A stretch of DNA of 64,000 bases from CAVSQX01 sp963730225. GTDB lineage: Bacteria > Planctomycetota > Phycisphaerae > Tepidisphaerales > Tepidisphaeraceae. The notes beneath the pieces were generated by a model that saw only the letters and a list, made by a program, of their open reading frames with translations, was not told where the DNA came from and did not search any database. This document shows positions 17,779 through 27,886 of this stretch, one piece after another. The position numbers and the translations under genes are program-made. How positions within the stretch are numbered: the first letter of the stretch is position 1; each line of letters opens with the position of its first letter. The stretch spans positions 186,001 through 250,000 of the forward strand of contig CAVSQX010000004.1 of the NCBI GenBank assembly GCA_963730225.1, given 5' to 3'.

Positions 17779-17856
17779 ACGGCTTTTACAATCAGGGCAA
17801 CCCGTTTATCCCGTTTTTTGAATAGTCAAAATCGCCCGTTAATGCCTAGAATTTGC

Positions 17857-17884
17857 TTGACTTAGGAGGATTTCTCTCTAGATT
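17857..17884 (+). promoter_or_regulatory. Candidate promoter of the 17929 PEP-CTERM gene
   Basis: TTGACT at 17857-17862 and TAGATT at 17879-17884, 16 bases apart, 45 bases before the start codon. Good fit to a sigma-70-like promoter. It implies that the PEP-CTERM gene can be transcribed apart from the porin-FecR genes upstream. Confidence 0.5.
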
Positions 17885-17928
17885 CTGTCCTATCGGGATT
17901 CTGTGAATGGGTGTCATTCGGAGGGTAG

Positions 17929-18723
17929 ATGACCGTCAAACGAAAAACGGGTTTGCTGGGCGGAGCGTTATGCTTTGCGCTGGCTCCATTGGCTCATGGC
18001 GCTGCTGAGGTCGCCCTTCACGAGGCAAACACCAGCGTCGGTCTCAAGCCCACCAATGCCACCAACGAATGGAAGCTCGAGACAGACCCTGCGATGACGA
18101 TGGTCGACCCGGATGATTCAAATCCCGGTCCGACCACTCCGCTTCAAAATTACATTTATACCAGCGGCTCGCTTTGCGATACCTACGACCCCAGCCAGTT
18201 CCATCTCATGGTCAATCCCAACACCGACAATTACGATTTGGGATGGTCCGTCATTGGCGATGATCCATTTCAGGTAACCGGGTTTGAAGTCCTCACAAAC
18301 GATGGTGGCTTGGTCGACGTTCAGGAAAACCCGAGCAATCCCGCCCAATCCATCGTCACCGACGACACCACCAACGGCCCCGTCGGCGGCGGCGAAGCGG
18401 GCGAAGTCGAGAACATCACCTTCGTGCTCACTCCCGATCTTGCATTTGAAGCGCTTCCCGCCACCATGGATCAATTCTTCTATGACATCAATCTCGTTCC
18501 GAATTTCGAGACCGGTCCGATCATCAACGACGTGTTGTACACCTGCACGACCGACTCCCAAAGCGAGTTGACGATTGCTCCCAACACGCCCGGCGATTCG
18601 GATCCACCTGAAATCACCACCTTCCAGAATATCAACGGTTCCACCCTTCCAGAACCGAGCAGCCTGAGCCTGCTGTTCTTCGGTGCCTTCGGTCTGCTCC
18701 GCCGACGCAAGCACAAAGCTTGA
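17929..18723 (+). CDS. PEP-CTERM exported protein
   Basis: 264 residues; ATG at 17929 follows GGAGGG. Signal peptide GGALCFALAPLAHGA. The body reads as beta strands of a choice-of-anchor type protein (DGGLVDVQENPSNPAQSIV, NITFVLTPDLAFEALPA) and has only two Cys. The C-terminus LPEPSSLSLLFFGAFGLLRR RKHKA is a complete PEP-CTERM signal: PEP box, TM helix, basic tail. Partner binding unknown. It lies between the FecR gene and the CHASE2 phosphatase gene. Confidence 0.8.
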   Translation: MTVKRKTGLLGGALCFALAPLAHGAAEVALHEANTSVGLKPTNATNEWKLETDPAMTMVDPDDSNPGPTTPLQNYIYTSGSLCDTYDPSQFHLMVNPNTDNYDLGWSVIGDDPFQVTGFEVLTNDGGLVDVQENPSNPAQSIVTDDTTNGPVGGGEAGEVENITFVLTPDLAFEALPATMDQFFYDINLVPNFETGPIINDVLYTCTTDSQSELTIAPNTPGDSDPPEITTFQNINGSTLPEPSSLSLLFFGAFGLLRRRKHKA

Positions 18724-18760
18724 CTCACCCTCATCGCGCCGGCGACGATTGCCTTCCGGC

Positions 18761-21536
18761 ATGACCCAGTTTGATCGCCGACTTTTTGCCCGCAGCGTCA
18801 CCATCGGCGTTATCCTCACGCTGTTGACTCTGATTGCCCAGCAACTGGGCGGGTTGTCGTCGCTGGACGATTGGTTCTACGATCTTCGCGCTGCCCTTTG
18901 CCAGCATTTCACTCCGCCGCCGAGCAATCAGATCGTCCACCTGGACATCGACAACGCTTCGCTGGAAACAATCGGCCATTGGCCCTGGCCGCAGGCGACC
19001 CTGGCCCGCATCTTGGACGAGGTCGAACAGGCACATCCCAAAGTGGTGGCTTTGGATATTCTCTTCGGCGAAGCGGAGCGCGCTACACCCGCATCAACCC
19101 AGCCCGCGGACCAGGAAGACCCCGAGCTGGCCGCGGCGGTCGGCCGCCGGCATAACGTGCTGCTGGCCATGTCGTTTCAACTCGCCACGCCGCTCCGCCG
19201 CCCCGTCGACACCTTGGCACAGGATGCACTCTTCGAAAACCTCGAACTCACCCCGGCGGAATTGAGCCTGAAGCTCTCCACCGCGGGTTTGCAACTCGGC
19301 ACCGATGACTCCATCAACGATCTCCTGCTTCGCTCCCGACGGATCGCCATGCGCAACCGGCTCCAGCGCGAGTTGAGCCTGGGACCCGCCACGCGCGAGC
19401 AATTGCTGGCCCGCCTCTTGCCGCACGTTGATCCGAGCCTCAACTCACCCGTGCTGCGGCTCCTCGACGAAGAGCTGACAACGCTCAACGCGGCCCGGCA
19501 ACTCCGGCAATTTGCCCTGACCGCCCCGCCGATGCCGATTGCGCCCGTGCAGGGAACCTGGGAGGTCATTCCGCTTCGCGCCCTGTCAGCCAACGCGGCA
19601 GGCATCGGCGTCGTCAACTACGACATCTTCAGCAGCGCCACCGTGCGCTCGGCCCCGATGTTCGCCGAATTCGATCGCGGACTTTATCCGCAGATGGGCC
19701 TGGCCCTGGGATGCGCCATGCGCGGAACCGACGTGCGCCGGGCACGCATCGAGCGCGGCCGAATCGAGATCCCCTGTCCCGACGGCAGCGAAATCTCCAT
19801 TCCCACGCACTCGTATCACTCGCAGACCTTGCGACGTGATGTTTCGCTGATCGCCGACATTCCCTGGTTCGGCACCAGCGATTGGGTGACCATGTACGAT
19901 TGGCCGGCCCATCGGCAGGCCGCCCAGCACATTTCCATCACCCAGATCTGGGACGTCTGCCAGACCCAGGACCGAATCGCGCAACAATAAAAGCATCGAC
20001 GATGCAATCTCGATGATCCTGGGAGACAGCAACCCCCTGGAGTTGGCGATCGACCCCGACATGGCCCACCGCTACGCCGCCGCCCCGCCGCCGCTGGAGG
20101 ACACCACCGACCGCCAGACCATGGCCCAGGCGGCGCTGAATGCGCTGAACGATTCCGGCTGGCTCGATCAGTACAAGAAAGTAGCCGACTCCTCCCTGAA
20201 GCCCGAGGAGCGATTTCAGAAATCGGAGTTGCTCGCGGCTGACGACGCCCTGCACAAGCTGGTGGCGCAAAATCGCAACTTTCGCGCCCAGCTCGACGAT
20301 CAGCGAAAAACCTTGTCGCAGCGCCTCCAGGGCAAGGGAGCCTTGATCGGCTGGACCGCCACCGGCACGGCCGACGAAGTGGCGACCAGCCTGCACGCGC
20401 GATGTCCCGGCGTCGTCGTGCACGGCGTGATCGCCAACGCCGTCGTCACCGGACACTGGTGGCGAGAATCACCTCCTTGGCTGCTGCTTCTGCTGATTCT
20501 GTTCCTGGGACTCATCACCTCCGCGATCAACGCCGCCCTCCCGCCGTTGCCGGCTACCTTCGCTTCACTGGCCCTGCTCAGCGCTTACCTGCTGATCAAT
20601 GGCCCGCTGCTTTTCGATTTCGGTGGATGGATTGTCCCCGTCGCAGGGCCGGTTATCGCCATCGCCGCGACCTGGGCCGGCTGCACGCTCTATCAACTCA
20701 TGGCCGAACATTTCGAGCGCCAGCGCATCGGCACCGAAGTCGCCCTGATCAATCGCGAAATGGAACTCGCCCGCCAGGTGCAGATCGCCCTGATCCCCGC
20801 CCGCGCTCCACACGTCGCCGGTTTGGAATCCGAAGGCTGGGCCTTGGCCGCCAGTTTGACCGGCGGCGATTGCTTCGATCTCTGGACTCTGCCCGACGGC
20901 CGACTGGCGATTCTGCTCGCCGACGCCTCCGGCCACGGCCTGGCCCCCGCGATGATCGTTTCACAGGTGCGCACGCTGGTTCGCGCTCTCTCCGAATCCG
21001 AAGCCCATCCGCAGGGATTGCTCAAGCGCGTGAATTCCCGCCTCGCCGACGATCTGGAATCCAGCCGATTCGTCACCGCCTTCCTCGGATTCCTCCGCCC
21101 CGACGGCCAACTCGAATGGGCCAGCGCCGGCCACGGGCCGATGTACTGGTGCTGCGATTCCAAAGGCGACATGCAGACCCTCGAATCCACCGGCCTGCCG
21201 CTCGGCGTGCAATCCGACTGGCTCGATCTGGACGATCCGACCCCGCTCCAGCTCGACCCCCACGGCATGATCGTCGTCTTCAGCGACGGCATCTTCGAAG
21301 CCCCCGGCCCCACCGGCGAAATGTTCGGCGTCGACCGCGTCCGCGAAATCCTCTCCAAATCCTGCGGCTCCAAGTGCGCCGACATCATCGCCACCTTGCG
21401 AACCGCCGTTCAAAAATGGCAGGGCAAAACCGAGCCGATCGACGATCAAACCGTGGTGATCGCCCGGCGATTGCTGCCCGCGGGAGTCGAGCCCGAGCCT
21501 CCCGCCGAGAAACCGATCGAGCCAGCGACGGCATAA
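18761..21536 (+). CDS. CHASE2 sensor plus SpoIIE-type PP2C phosphatase (frameshifted)
   Basis: About 925 residues if joined. The first TM helix (VTIGVILTLLTLIAQQL) is followed by an extracytoplasmic CHASE2 domain (WFYDLRAALCQHF, IVHLDIDNASLETIGHWPWP, VVALDILFGE, the later GVVNYDI and QIWDVCQTQDRI). The frame breaks at 19975-19982; the next frame continues NNKSIDDAISMILGDS. Then come three TM helices near 20470-20690 and a cytosolic PP2C/SpoIIE domain starting INREMELARQVQIALIPA with metal sites in GGDCFDLW, LLADASGHGLAPAM and VFSDGIFEA..DDQTVV. SpoIIE-type phosphatases dephosphorylate anti-anti-sigma factors. CHASE2 plus FecR upstream suggests a transmembrane relay. Ligand unknown. Confidence 0.85.
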
Positions 21537-21639
21537 AACGAGCGGCTGTCGCAAATTTGAAGTGAGTATTCGCAATAGTGCAGAGCAATCCGGACCGCTT
21601 GCGGTATGATCGTGGCAACGGCTGGAGAGCAATTCGCTA

Positions 21640-22614
21640 GTGAAAATTATCGTCGGGAAAAATTCGCAGCGACGTGGCGCGTTCACGCTGGTGGAACTGC
21701 TGGTGGTGATCGGAATCATTGCGTTGTTGATTTCGGTGCTGCTGCCGGCGCTGACCAAAGCACGGCAGCAGGCGAATTTGATTTACTGCCAGGCGAACCT
21801 GCGGGCGATCGGACAGTTGTTTCAGCAATACGTCACCGAGCACAAGGGGTATACGCCCTACGTGGGCGATCAATCAGCGGGAAACTACACGACGTTTGCG
21901 GATGAGCTTACGCTGATCGCCACGCGCACGTATGCGACAACCCCTTTCCCCGGCCAGACGAATCCTTTGGTAATCAATTATGAACCGCCCCAGGAACTGG
22001 CGATTTTCCATGATGTGGATGTGCCGTCGGATTCCTGGGATCCACATGCCTGCGCCTATGTGGCCAACATTCGTGCGATGGGCGCACTGCCGGGCTCCGA
22101 TGGGCTGATCTGGGACGAGCGGACCAATTCTCCCGCCGGTTATCAGCAGCGCGTCTTCTCAAGCATTAAGCGGGCATCGGAAGTCATGTTGGTGTGGTGC
22201 GGAGCCTGCAATGTGACCCAGGGAATCAACTATGGGTGCTACCACCCGTTTCCCAACGCATTGGACGATTACCAAATGTACAACGGACACGGATTCTGCT
22301 ACCCCACGCCGGTGGACAACACCTTCCAACCCGCATGGTATTCCAATCCGATTGGAATCGGCGCACCGCCCATACCGTCGCTCACCGGCACCAGCAGAGT
22401 GCTGGGCAGCGTGACCAAGGCCTATTTGAAAGCCGCCAACGCCGACTATTTGAACGGTGGGTACGCCGGCATCGGCGGGTCTGATTCCTGCAACATGCGC
22501 TTTCGACACATGAACAACACCGCGTGCAATTTTCTGTTCTGCGACGGCCATGCCGAAAGCCGACTTCTGGGGGCGGTGCTGGCACGCGACATTTGCATGA
22601 ATCCTCCGAATTGA
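21640..22614 (+). CDS. Prepilin-type N-terminal domain protein (H-X9-DG family)
   Basis: 324 residues from GTG at 21640. The N-terminus RRGAFTLVELLVVIGIIALL is a type IV prepilin/pseudopilin signal: cleavage before Phe, with Glu at mature position 5. The C-terminal NNTACNFLFCDGHAESR is the H-x-D-G-like box of the large planctomycete prepilin-like family (DUF1559-type). The family is abundant in planctomycetes and its role is unclear; the signal implies processing by a prepilin peptidase and assembly or display at the envelope. The middle part is loop-rich with several Cys. Its next neighbour is a small membrane protein and then a GH53 galactanase. Confidence 0.8.
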   Translation: MKIIVGKNSQRRGAFTLVELLVVIGIIALLISVLLPALTKARQQANLIYCQANLRAIGQLFQQYVTEHKGYTPYVGDQSAGNYTTFADELTLIATRTYATTPFPGQTNPLVINYEPPQELAIFHDVDVPSDSWDPHACAYVANIRAMGALPGSDGLIWDERTNSPAGYQQRVFSSIKRASEVMLVWCGACNVTQGINYGCYHPFPNALDDYQMYNGHGFCYPTPVDNTFQPAWYSNPIGIGAPPIPSLTGTSRVLGSVTKAYLKAANADYLNGGYAGIGGSDSCNMRFRHMNNTACNFLFCDGHAESRLLGAVLARDICMNPPN

Positions 22615-22649
22615 AAAAGGAATTTCACCAAACAGCGAGCACTACGCAG

Positions 22650-23165
22650 ATGGGCATGCGCGAAAAGCTCGGCGAGAAGCCGATTGCCGCGATCGCAGGA
22701 GCGGCTTCACTGGTTGTTTTGGCGGGAATCATCATTGCCCACAGCTATTGGCCAGAAAAGAAAGCGGATCTATCCAGTCAATATTACAGTGACGATGATG
22801 GCCAAACCTGGTTTGCCGACAGCACCTATCTTGTGCCGCCGTTCGAACACAACGGCAAGACGGCCGTGATTGCCGCGGTCTTCAGCTACGACGACGGGAA
22901 AAAACAGTTCTGCGCCTACCTTGCGAAATTCACCCCCGAGGCCAAGCAGCAACTCGAGTCCGCCCTGGCCGAAGCGAAGGTGGCGGGAAAACCACCGGGA
23001 TCAGTATCGCTTTACCGCGATCCTCGATTCATGTCCCAGGGCATGCTCGCCAAACGGCCCGGAGCCGGCAATCCGTGGATTTCGTACGGCGATCCGCGAT
23101 CGTCCGAAGTTTTGTCGCCTCATTCGCCCGATGGAAGCGTGGTCGATCAATGCCTGGTTTACTGA
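22650..23165 (+). CDS. Hypothetical membrane-anchored protein
   Basis: 171 residues. A single TM helix at about residues 13-31 (AAIAGAASLVVLAGIIIAHS), then an outer domain with SQYYSDDDGQTWFADSTYL and VPPFEHNGKTAVIAAVFSYDD. The pattern 'YYSDDDGQTWFADSTYLVPPF' recurs in small genes next to prepilin-like genes of planctomycetes and is probably part of that module. The stop overlaps the start of the galactanase gene by 16 bases, so translation is likely coupled. Confidence 0.6.
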   Translation: MGMREKLGEKPIAAIAGAASLVVLAGIIIAHSYWPEKKADLSSQYYSDDDGQTWFADSTYLVPPFEHNGKTAVIAAVFSYDDGKKQFCAYLAKFTPEAKQQLESALAEAKVAGKPPGSVSLYRDPRFMSQGMLAKRPGAGNPWISYGDPRSSEVLSPHSPDGSVVDQCLVY

Positions 23166-24268
23166 AGCTCTCAATCATTACAGCCATGCTGGCAGGCAAC
23201 GGCGTGGCCATCGCAGCGCCGACCGCGCAACAAACGTTTGAAGGCGGCGTCGACATCTCCATGCTTCCCGTCATCGAAAAAGCCGGCGGAATTTACCGCG
23301 ACGACTCAAAACCCAAAGACGCCATTGCGATCTTTCGCGCTCACGGCTTTGCGCTATTTCGAGTTCGGCTGTTCGTGAATCCCAACACCCAATACCAGCA
23401 CAGCGACGGAGCCGTGCAGGATCTGAAATTCGTCGAGGCGCTGGGCAAGCGGATCAAATCGGCTGACGGGACGTTTTTGCTGGACATTCATTATTCCGAC
23501 ACCTGGGCCGATCCGGGAAAACAGTTCACTCCCAAGGCGTGGGTCAATCTCGATTTCGCCTCGCTCAAGCAGCGTGTCGGGGATTACACTACGTCGGTCC
23601 TGAGCGATCTGCACGACCACGCCGCCATGCCCGACATGGTGCAGGTCGGCAACGAAATCACCGCCGGAATCCTCTGGCCCACCGGCAAAGTCCTCGATGT
23701 CGAGCCGGGCCTGGAAGATCAGGCGTGGCAGCATTTCAGCGATCTGTTCGACGCCGGAGCCCTAGCCGTGCGCAAATCGCCCGGTGGAGAGAAAATTGGC
23801 ATCGTCATTCACATCCACGGCGGCGGAAAGCCCGGCATGGCCAAATATTTCTTCACCCATTTCAAAGCCCCCCCCGCCGATTACGACATCGTGGGCATGA
23901 GTTTTTATCCCGCCTGGGGTGATTCCTTCGACGAACTGAAAACGAACATCGATTACGTCGCGTCGACCCTCGACAAGGATTTTTTCGTCGCCGAGACCAG
24001 TTACCCCTGGCGCCAGATGGACACGAACCAAGCCGACGACATCATGCGCTGGCCCATGACCCCCGCCGGCCAAAAACAATTCCTCGAGGATTTGTGTCGC
24101 GCGATCCAAGCCGCTCCCCGTCATCACGGCCTTGGTTTTTCCTGGTGGTATCCCGAAGCGATCCCGACCCCGGGAATGCGAATCTGGCGCAACGGTGCCG
24201 AGGGCCTCTTCGACGCAAACGGCAACGCGCTGCCGGCCCTGACGCAATTCAACCCCGCTCCCCAATGA
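23150..24268 (+). CDS. GH53 endo-beta-1,4-galactanase A
   Basis: 372 residues. Start at 23150 overlaps the upstream stop and begins a signal peptide (LLKLSIITAMLAGNGVAIA). GH53 enzymes cut beta-1,4-galactan side chains of pectin (arabinogalactan I) with retention. Family hallmarks: GGVDISMLPVIEKAGG, FRVRLFVNPN, LLDIHYSDTWADPGKQ, acid/base Glu169 in VQVGNEITAGILWP and nucleophile Glu282 in FFVAETSYPW, then GFSWWYPEAI and GLFDANGNALPAL. Complete and of normal length, with no anchor, so secreted or periplasmic. A second, modular GH53 gene lies convergently downstream. Confidence 0.92.
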   Translation: MPGLLKLSIITAMLAGNGVAIAAPTAQQTFEGGVDISMLPVIEKAGGIYRDDSKPKDAIAIFRAHGFALFRVRLFVNPNTQYQHSDGAVQDLKFVEALGKRIKSADGTFLLDIHYSDTWADPGKQFTPKAWVNLDFASLKQRVGDYTTSVLSDLHDHAAMPDMVQVGNEITAGILWPTGKVLDVEPGLEDQAWQHFSDLFDAGALAVRKSPGGEKIGIVIHIHGGGKPGMAKYFFTHFKAPPADYDIVGMSFYPAWGDSFDELKTNIDYVASTLDKDFFVAETSYPWRQMDTNQADDIMRWPMTPAGQKQFLEDLCRAIQAAPRHHGLGFSWWYPEAIPTPGMRIWRNGAEGLFDANGNALPALTQFNPAPQ

Positions 24269-24351
24269 GAGCCCCAGCGGAAGCGACGGGATATCCACCA
24301 GCTTCTACGTTTCCTATCGTTAAAGTTGGGTAGCGCTTTTCGCCAAAAGTG

Positions 24352-26710
24352 TTACCTTTTGTCCCCACTCGAACCGGCGCAGAAATTTTCTCGGCGATTC
24401 CGCCGCGAAAACAAACCCACCGCGGCAAAAACAATTCCGCCAAAACCGATCGGCTCCGGAACCGTCGTCGAATTCAATTGCGCGATTTCCTCCGCGCCCA
24501 TTAGCCCCTCGCTTTGCGGGGGTCCGTTCTGCGTGTTGAATGCATTATCGATCAGCGTGTAATCATCGCCGTTGATGACGCCGTCGTAATTGAAATCGCC
24601 GTTGCGCCAGCCGTTTAGGCCGTTGTTGAAGCCGTTGTCGATCAGTGTGTAGTCCGAGCCGTTGACGATGCCATCGAGGTTCGCATCGCCGAAGTACGTG
24701 TATTTCACCAGCACATCCGTATTGGTTACGGTTTGGCCGTCGAACGTGGTGAGCAGCGCAGCGCCGAGGTTGTTCTGATTCAGTTCCACCGCCAGCGCCG
24801 TGTTGCCGGCCGCCGCGGCGGCGGAGGAGGTGATGCCGGTCGAGCCGTTCCAACCGCCACCGTTGTAACCGGCGGAAATCTGGCTGGCGATGGTCGCCGG
24901 ATCGCCGTTGTGGACGATCATGTCGTTGTCGTTCAAATCCAGTTTTCCCAGCCATGCGCCCGCGGAGCCGCCGAAGGAAAGCGAAGCGAGTTGAAGGAGA
25001 TTCGTCGGATTCGCGCCGTGAGCGGCGATGATGGCCGCAGAGCCGGTGGAAAGGGCGAGGCTCAGCGATTGCGACGGATTGACGGTGATCGGAGCGGCGA
25101 TCGTCAACGCGCCGGAGCCGACGGTGATCGTGGTGCTGCTGGCGATGGTCAATGGAAGATCGATCGTGTGACTTCCGCTGATGACATCGATGACGGCCGA
25201 GCCGGTGGAAGCCTGCATTGTCAACGAGCCGGTTCCACCCAGCGTGTAGGCGCTGGAGTTGCTGAAGTAGAGCGATCCGAGCGTCACCGCAACACTGCTG
25301 GAGATGGTGTGCGCGGCAGTGATGGCGGCGAGAAGATCGGCCTCGTCGCCGACGCCGTTGGGAACGGCGTCGCCGAGCCAGTTGCCGGCCGTGTTCCAGT
25401 CGGCATTCTGGTTTTCAATCCAGGTGGCGGTGATGGCGCCGGTGACGTTGAACGCGCCGGTGGTCGGCGACAAGGCGGCCAATGCGTTGCCATTGGAATC
25501 CCAAAGGGCGGTGTTGCCGCTGTTGTTGATGTTGAAATGCGAATCATAGACGGCTTCCGGATACCAATAGAGCACGCCTTCGCCGTCGTTGTGCGGCAGG
25601 TCCAACATGAGGTTGCGAACATCGACGAACTCCGCCTCTTGCCCGGCCGGTGTCGCCGGCCACATCGAAATGGGTTCGGTCATCGAGTTGGCGGTGCCGG
25701 TGTACGGATAATCCGTTTCCAGCAGCATGATCGTCCGGGGATCGCTGGGGTTGTTGCTGTAGTTCGTGTTGGCCAGCGCCGTCAGGTTGGATTGCAAATA
25801 GGAGAACGACTTGTCTCGGATCATTGGAGGAGGGATAGTAATCGACGCCTTCGATGTCGAAATCGGTCACATCACCCAGGGTCGGATTGGTGATGTCGGC
25901 GTAGAAAGATTGCGGCTGATCGTCTTTGTCGCCGCTGTCGATGCTGAGCGCGACGGGAATGCGCGGACCGCTTCCCTGCACCGCGCGGACCCCGGCGATG
26001 GCGGCATTCAGCAGCGCTCCGAAATTCTGCCAGCTTGTCGTCTCCTGCGCCGAAGTGGCGGGTTTGTTTCCGGTTCCCGGGTAGCTGTCGCCGGCATAAA
26101 AAATCTGCCCGCCGACGGCCGCAGCGCCGGATGTGCCGGTCTGGAACAACATGCCGTCGGTTGTTTCGTTGCCGAGCTGCACGATGTTGGGCATGACGCC
26201 GGCGGTTTGGAACGCTTGCAAGGTGCTGGTCGTGTAGGACTGAACGTCGGATTCCAAAGCCGACATCGTCGCAGCGCCGGTCCAGGCGGCAGGCTTGGCC
26301 TGATCGCCGGGGTCGGCCCAGGTGTCGGAATAATGAAAATCCAGAATCAATTTCGCCGCCGGATCGTCGGCCTTGATCTGCTGAGCCAGCGTGATGTCGT
26401 ACGCCGTCGATTGGATCGCGCCGTAGTTGGTGTTGGAGTATGTGGTCTGCGGGTTGACGAAAATGCGCAATCGAAACAGATTGGCGCCGGCATCGTAGAG
26501 GATCTGATCGCCGTTGGCGGCGTCGCCGTTATCTTTGAAAGTCGGGACGGGGTTTTGCGCCAGCGCCTGCTGCTGCTGCATGAAGGTGAGCAGCGAGACG
26601 TCGGCCCCGGTGTAGAACGGAGTTGCCCTGGCCAGCGAACCGCCGAGCCCGGTCATCCCGGCAATGGCCAACAACCATCGACGCTTCTGGGCGACCGCTG
26701 CGGAACACAT
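24352..26710 (-). CDS. GH53 endo-galactanase B with dockerin-like repeats and PEP-CTERM (frameshifted)
   Basis: About 785 residues if repaired. Signal peptide, then GH53: FYTGADVSLLTFMQQQ, LRIFVNPQTTYSN, LDFHYSDTWADPGDQ, acid/base Glu182 in VQLGNETTDGML, then after a one-base shift at 25826-25835 (GGAGGAGGG) the nucleophile in IMLLETDYPYTG and LYWYPEAV. Next is a beta-helix-like region opened by WIENQNADWNTAGNWLG, two type-I-dockerin-like calcium motifs (GDANLDGIVNGSDYTLIDN and GDFNYDGVINGDDYTLIDN), and a PEP-CTERM tail (VPEPIGFGGIVFAAVGLFSR). So a galactanase held at the cell surface. The first Met at 26710 is one of several possible starts. Confidence 0.85.
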
Positions 26711-26749
26711 GCAGAGCTCTCCCGGAAATTCATGACGGCTTGGCGAAGG

Positions 26750-27528
26750 TCATTTCCGTCTGCGGCCAAGAAAAGCGAACCCTCCCAGACCCAGAGCCAG
26801 GAGCATGGACGCCGGCTCGGGAACGGCGGTCACCGTGTAAGCGGTCGTGGAAAACGTCGAGCCGGCGGCGGTGGCCGAGTCGTAAATTCCGCCCGAATAC
26901 GGAGCGCCTCCGGCATCGGGAGTTCCTGTGGAGTTGTCCAGCGCATCATAGCGCCCTGCGGACTGCCGAAGCTCGTCCAGACGTCGAAATTAAACATGCT
27001 GCCGGGAGCGAGCCCCAAAGCACTGAGCGGGAAGGCGAAGCTGGTGGAAGTGGTCGTCGTTGTGGCGAGCGCCGTCGCGCCCACCTGCTGCCATCCCGTG
27101 ACAGCCCCTTGATACGAATACAATTGGGCGCCGCCGGAATACGTGGGGCCGGCCAGAAAGCTTCCGATGAAAAAATTCTCGCCAGTGCTGATTCCGACGG
27201 CGTTGCCGTACGGGTTGCCGGCAGTGCCAATGCCAGTGCCGTAGGTGCCGTTGATCGCGGTTTGTCCGCCAGCCCCGCCACCCATCTGGAAGCCGATCTC
27301 GTAATTGGCAAAATAGTTGGTCACGAGGTTGGCGGCCGGATTCATGTTAATAGTAAAGTAGATGTTGCTCGCGTCGTTGGTGATAACAACGTTGGAGATA
27401 TCCACTTCGGGCCCGCCATAGTTGTCGCCCAGCGCATCGGTATAAGTCGTTGCTGAAGCCGGGCGGGTAAACGCCAGGCCCGCACCGAGGAAAAGAACGC
27501 TCCTAAGTGCATTTCGCATGATTGCCAT
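26750..27528 (-). CDS. PEP-CTERM exported beta-sandwich protein (frameshifted)
   Basis: About 259 residues if repaired. Start 27528 is fixed by GGAGGG four bases upstream. Signal peptide, mature start TTYTDALGDNYGGPEVDISN, then a calcium- or sugar-binding-like beta-sandwich (VVITNDASNIYFTINMNP, GNPYGNAVGISTGENFFIGS, PGSMFNFDVWTSFG). The frame shifts at 26946-26956; the correct continuation is YDALDNSTGTPDAGGAPYSG and ends in a PEP-CTERM signal (AVPEPASMLLALGLGGFAF then LGRRRK, TGA at 26750). The reading frame that runs on to 26830 is an artefact. A paralogue of the N-terminal part of the next gene, with 'GNPYG..VGISTGENFFIG' in common. Confidence 0.8.
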
Positions 27529-27886
27529 AAATCCCTCCAAAGGATTGCCAGATCGTTGCCATAGCGGTGAGAACGTCGCACCGCGTGCCGCTACACCCGT
27601 TGCAAGTCATTCCCATCGCTGCGGGAGCGCAATTGACATGGCCTGAAAGATGCTCCCAACGACGTAATCTCCAATAGAGCGAATCTAGCACATAGGGCGC
27701 AAATAAGTTCTACATAGATGCGAATTCATTATTCAAATTTGCGACACGCTGGAGAAAGTGGCATTGGATGTTTGTTTTGCGATTTGCGGTTTCGGCCGAA
27801 ATAAAGCGGCGGTCGGCCATACCTAACCATGCCCGACCGCCGAAGCGGAGCGTTTTGTTGGTGAGCGAAGCCGATGCGGTGGCGCT
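27529..27886. other. Intergenic region, no gene seen
   Basis: 358 bases between two reverse-strand PEP-CTERM genes. It is less GC-rich than the neighbours and includes the ribosome-binding site of the gene to its left. No gene, hairpin or promoter was recognised with confidence. Confidence 0.5.

Noticed and set aside
27529..27886. A small gene or RNA in the gap between the two PEP-CTERM genes
   Set aside because: No frame with a start, ribosome site and sensible peptide, and no stable hairpin with a T tract.
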